6,726 bases of DNA, taken from the NCBI GenBank assembly GCA_946478635.1, contig CAMLCX010000270.1, forward strand, positions 1 to 6,726, in the 5' to 3' direction. The translations under genes and the position numbers were made by a program. Shown in pieces: positions 5,972 to 6,726 of the stretch (position 1 is its first letter; every line of letters starts with the position of its first letter). Under the pieces are notes generated by a model. It was not told the DNA's origin, did no database searches, and was given only the letters and a program-made list of their open reading frames with translations. The DNA is from an uncultured Pseudomonadota bacterium (GTDB lineage: Bacteria > Desulfobacterota_B > Binatia > UBA9968).

Positions 5972-6726
5972 TACCGGCCTCTTTCCACCTTGGCCTCGGG
6001 CCGCGCGAGTTGTTCCTTTGAGGCAGGTACGACGCGCACCGCGCAGGCTTTGTACTCGGGAATCTTGGCCAGGGGGTCCAGAGCGTCGATGGTGAGCAGG
6101 TTGGCGGCGGCTTCGGCGAAATGCATGGGAATAAACACCACACCCACGGTGGTCCGCTGGGTCACCCAGGCGCGCAGCACGATGGAACCGCGGCGCGAGG
6201 AAACGCGCACGGTTTGTCCGTCTTCGATTTTGAGGCGGGCGCCATCGGCCGGATTGATCTCGATGCGCGCCTCGGGATAGAGGTCGTCGAGCTTCGAATG
6301 GCGCGTCAGAGTGCCGCCGTGCCAGTGCTCGAGCAATCGTCCGGTGGTGAGGATGAACGGGTATTCCTCGTCGGGCATTTCCACGGACGGCACATACTCA
6401 AGAGGATGGAATTTCCCCTTGCCGCTGGGAAAGGTCTCGGCGAAGAGATAGGGAGTGCCGGGATGGTTGTCATCCCACACCGGTGTTTGCAGGCCCTGAC
6501 TCTCGATGCGCGAATATTTCACGCCGGCGTATTCCGGCACCACGCGACCCATTTCTTCGAGCACTTCGGCGGGACTTCGGTAGGTCCAGAAGGCCGTCTG
6601 CCGGCGGCCAAGCTTCCTTTCGATGCGCTGGGCAAGATCACAGATGATTTCCCAATCGGGTCGCGCCTGGCCGCGCGGCTCCAGCGCTTTGCGCACGCGC
6701 TGGACGCGGCGGTCGGTGTTGGTGAA
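5968..6726 (-). CDS. fdhF: Formate dehydrogenase alpha subunit, C-terminal part (molybdopterin oxidoreductase; N-terminus outside window)
   Basis: The last 252 residues of a molybdenum/tungsten bis-MGD enzyme are visible; the frame is open to the right edge, so the 5' part is missing. It enters with FTNTDRRVQRVRKALEP then ARPDWEIICDLAQRI, typical of the formate dehydrogenase alpha family just after the catalytic domain. A linker follows, then the molybdopterin-dinucleotide-binding domain (about 122-232): YPFILTTGRLLEHWHGGTLTRH, DLYPEARIEINPADGARLKI, DGQTVRVSSRRGSI and GVVFIPMHFAEAAANLLT. The active-site Cys/Sec and N-terminal iron-sulfur cysteines are off-window, so metal and selenium use cannot be judged. 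An assimilatory nitrate reductase is the main alternative. NAD-linked formate dehydrogenase genes (diaphorase-like subunits) would be expected upstream, to the right of the window. A GTG at 6696 lies within the domain and is not a start. Confidence 0.88.
   Translation of the reverse strand, partial: FTNTDRRVQRVRKALEPRGQARPDWEIICDLAQRIERKLGRRQTAFWTYRSPAEVLEEMGRVVPEYAGVKYSRIESQGLQTPVWDDNHPGTPYLFAETFPSGKGKFHPLEYVPSVEMPDEEYPFILTTGRLLEHWHGGTLTRHSKLDDLYPEARIEINPADGARLKIEDGQTVRVSSRRGSIVLRAWVTQRTTVGVVFIPMHFAEAAANLLTIDALDPLAKIPEYKACAVRVVPASKEQLARPEAKVERGRY

Noticed and set aside
6694..6696. GTG as the start of the formate dehydrogenase gene
   Set aside because: The frame continues to the window edge with conserved family sequence (FTNTDRRVQR), so the gene is cut by the window.

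Overview
The window looks like chromosomal DNA from an uncultivated soil- or sediment-type bacterium. Moderately high GC, an NMT1/THI5-like solute-binding protein gene with a relic of a second one beside it, a PhzF-family gene and a molybdopterin formate dehydrogenase together resemble genomes of Desulfobacterota/Binatota/Methylomirabilota/Tectomicrobia type. This placement is an inference from gene content only. I see no phage, IS element, CRISPR array, tRNA or rRNA.

Layout, left to right. (1) At 3-116 (+) is the last 37 codons of a possible membrane protein. (2) At 126-2008 (-) is a two-gene operon: a periplasmic ABC-type solute-binding protein (GTG start at 2008) followed 5 nt later by a PhzF-family isomerase/epimerase. 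A sigma70-like promoter lies at 2113-2141. (3) At 2009-2279 is a non-coding stretch. On the opposite strand it holds a 35-codon remnant of the C-terminus of another NMT1-type binding protein (2166-2270). The remnant contains a long perfect inverted repeat and ends at a 7-bp tandem duplication. (4) At 2280-2876 (-) is a small exported hypothetical protein, possibly LmeA/DUF2993-like and possibly translated from a leaderless mRNA. (5) At 3034-4707 (+) is ilvD, dihydroxy-acid dehydratase, complete with its iron-sulfur cysteines, closed by a strong intrinsic terminator at 4759-4787 that is preceded by a four-copy GTTCAAG-type repeat. (6) At 4892-5971 (+) is an FMN-dependent alpha-hydroxy-acid oxidase/dehydrogenase with its own promoter (perfect TTGACA). 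(7) From 5968 to the right edge (-) is the C-terminal third or so of a formate dehydrogenase alpha subunit. Its stop codon overlaps that of the preceding gene tail to tail.

The genes do not form one pathway. They are short, independently promoted metabolic units: branched-chain amino acid synthesis (ilvD), 2-hydroxyacid oxidation, formate oxidation, and uptake of an unidentified small organic solute co-transcribed with a PhzF-like enzyme. I found no convincing new biological system. The most unusual items are the solute-binding-protein relic with its hairpin and duplication scar, the FMN enzyme's altered active-site and FMN-phosphate residues, and the four-nucleotide convergent stop-codon overlap.
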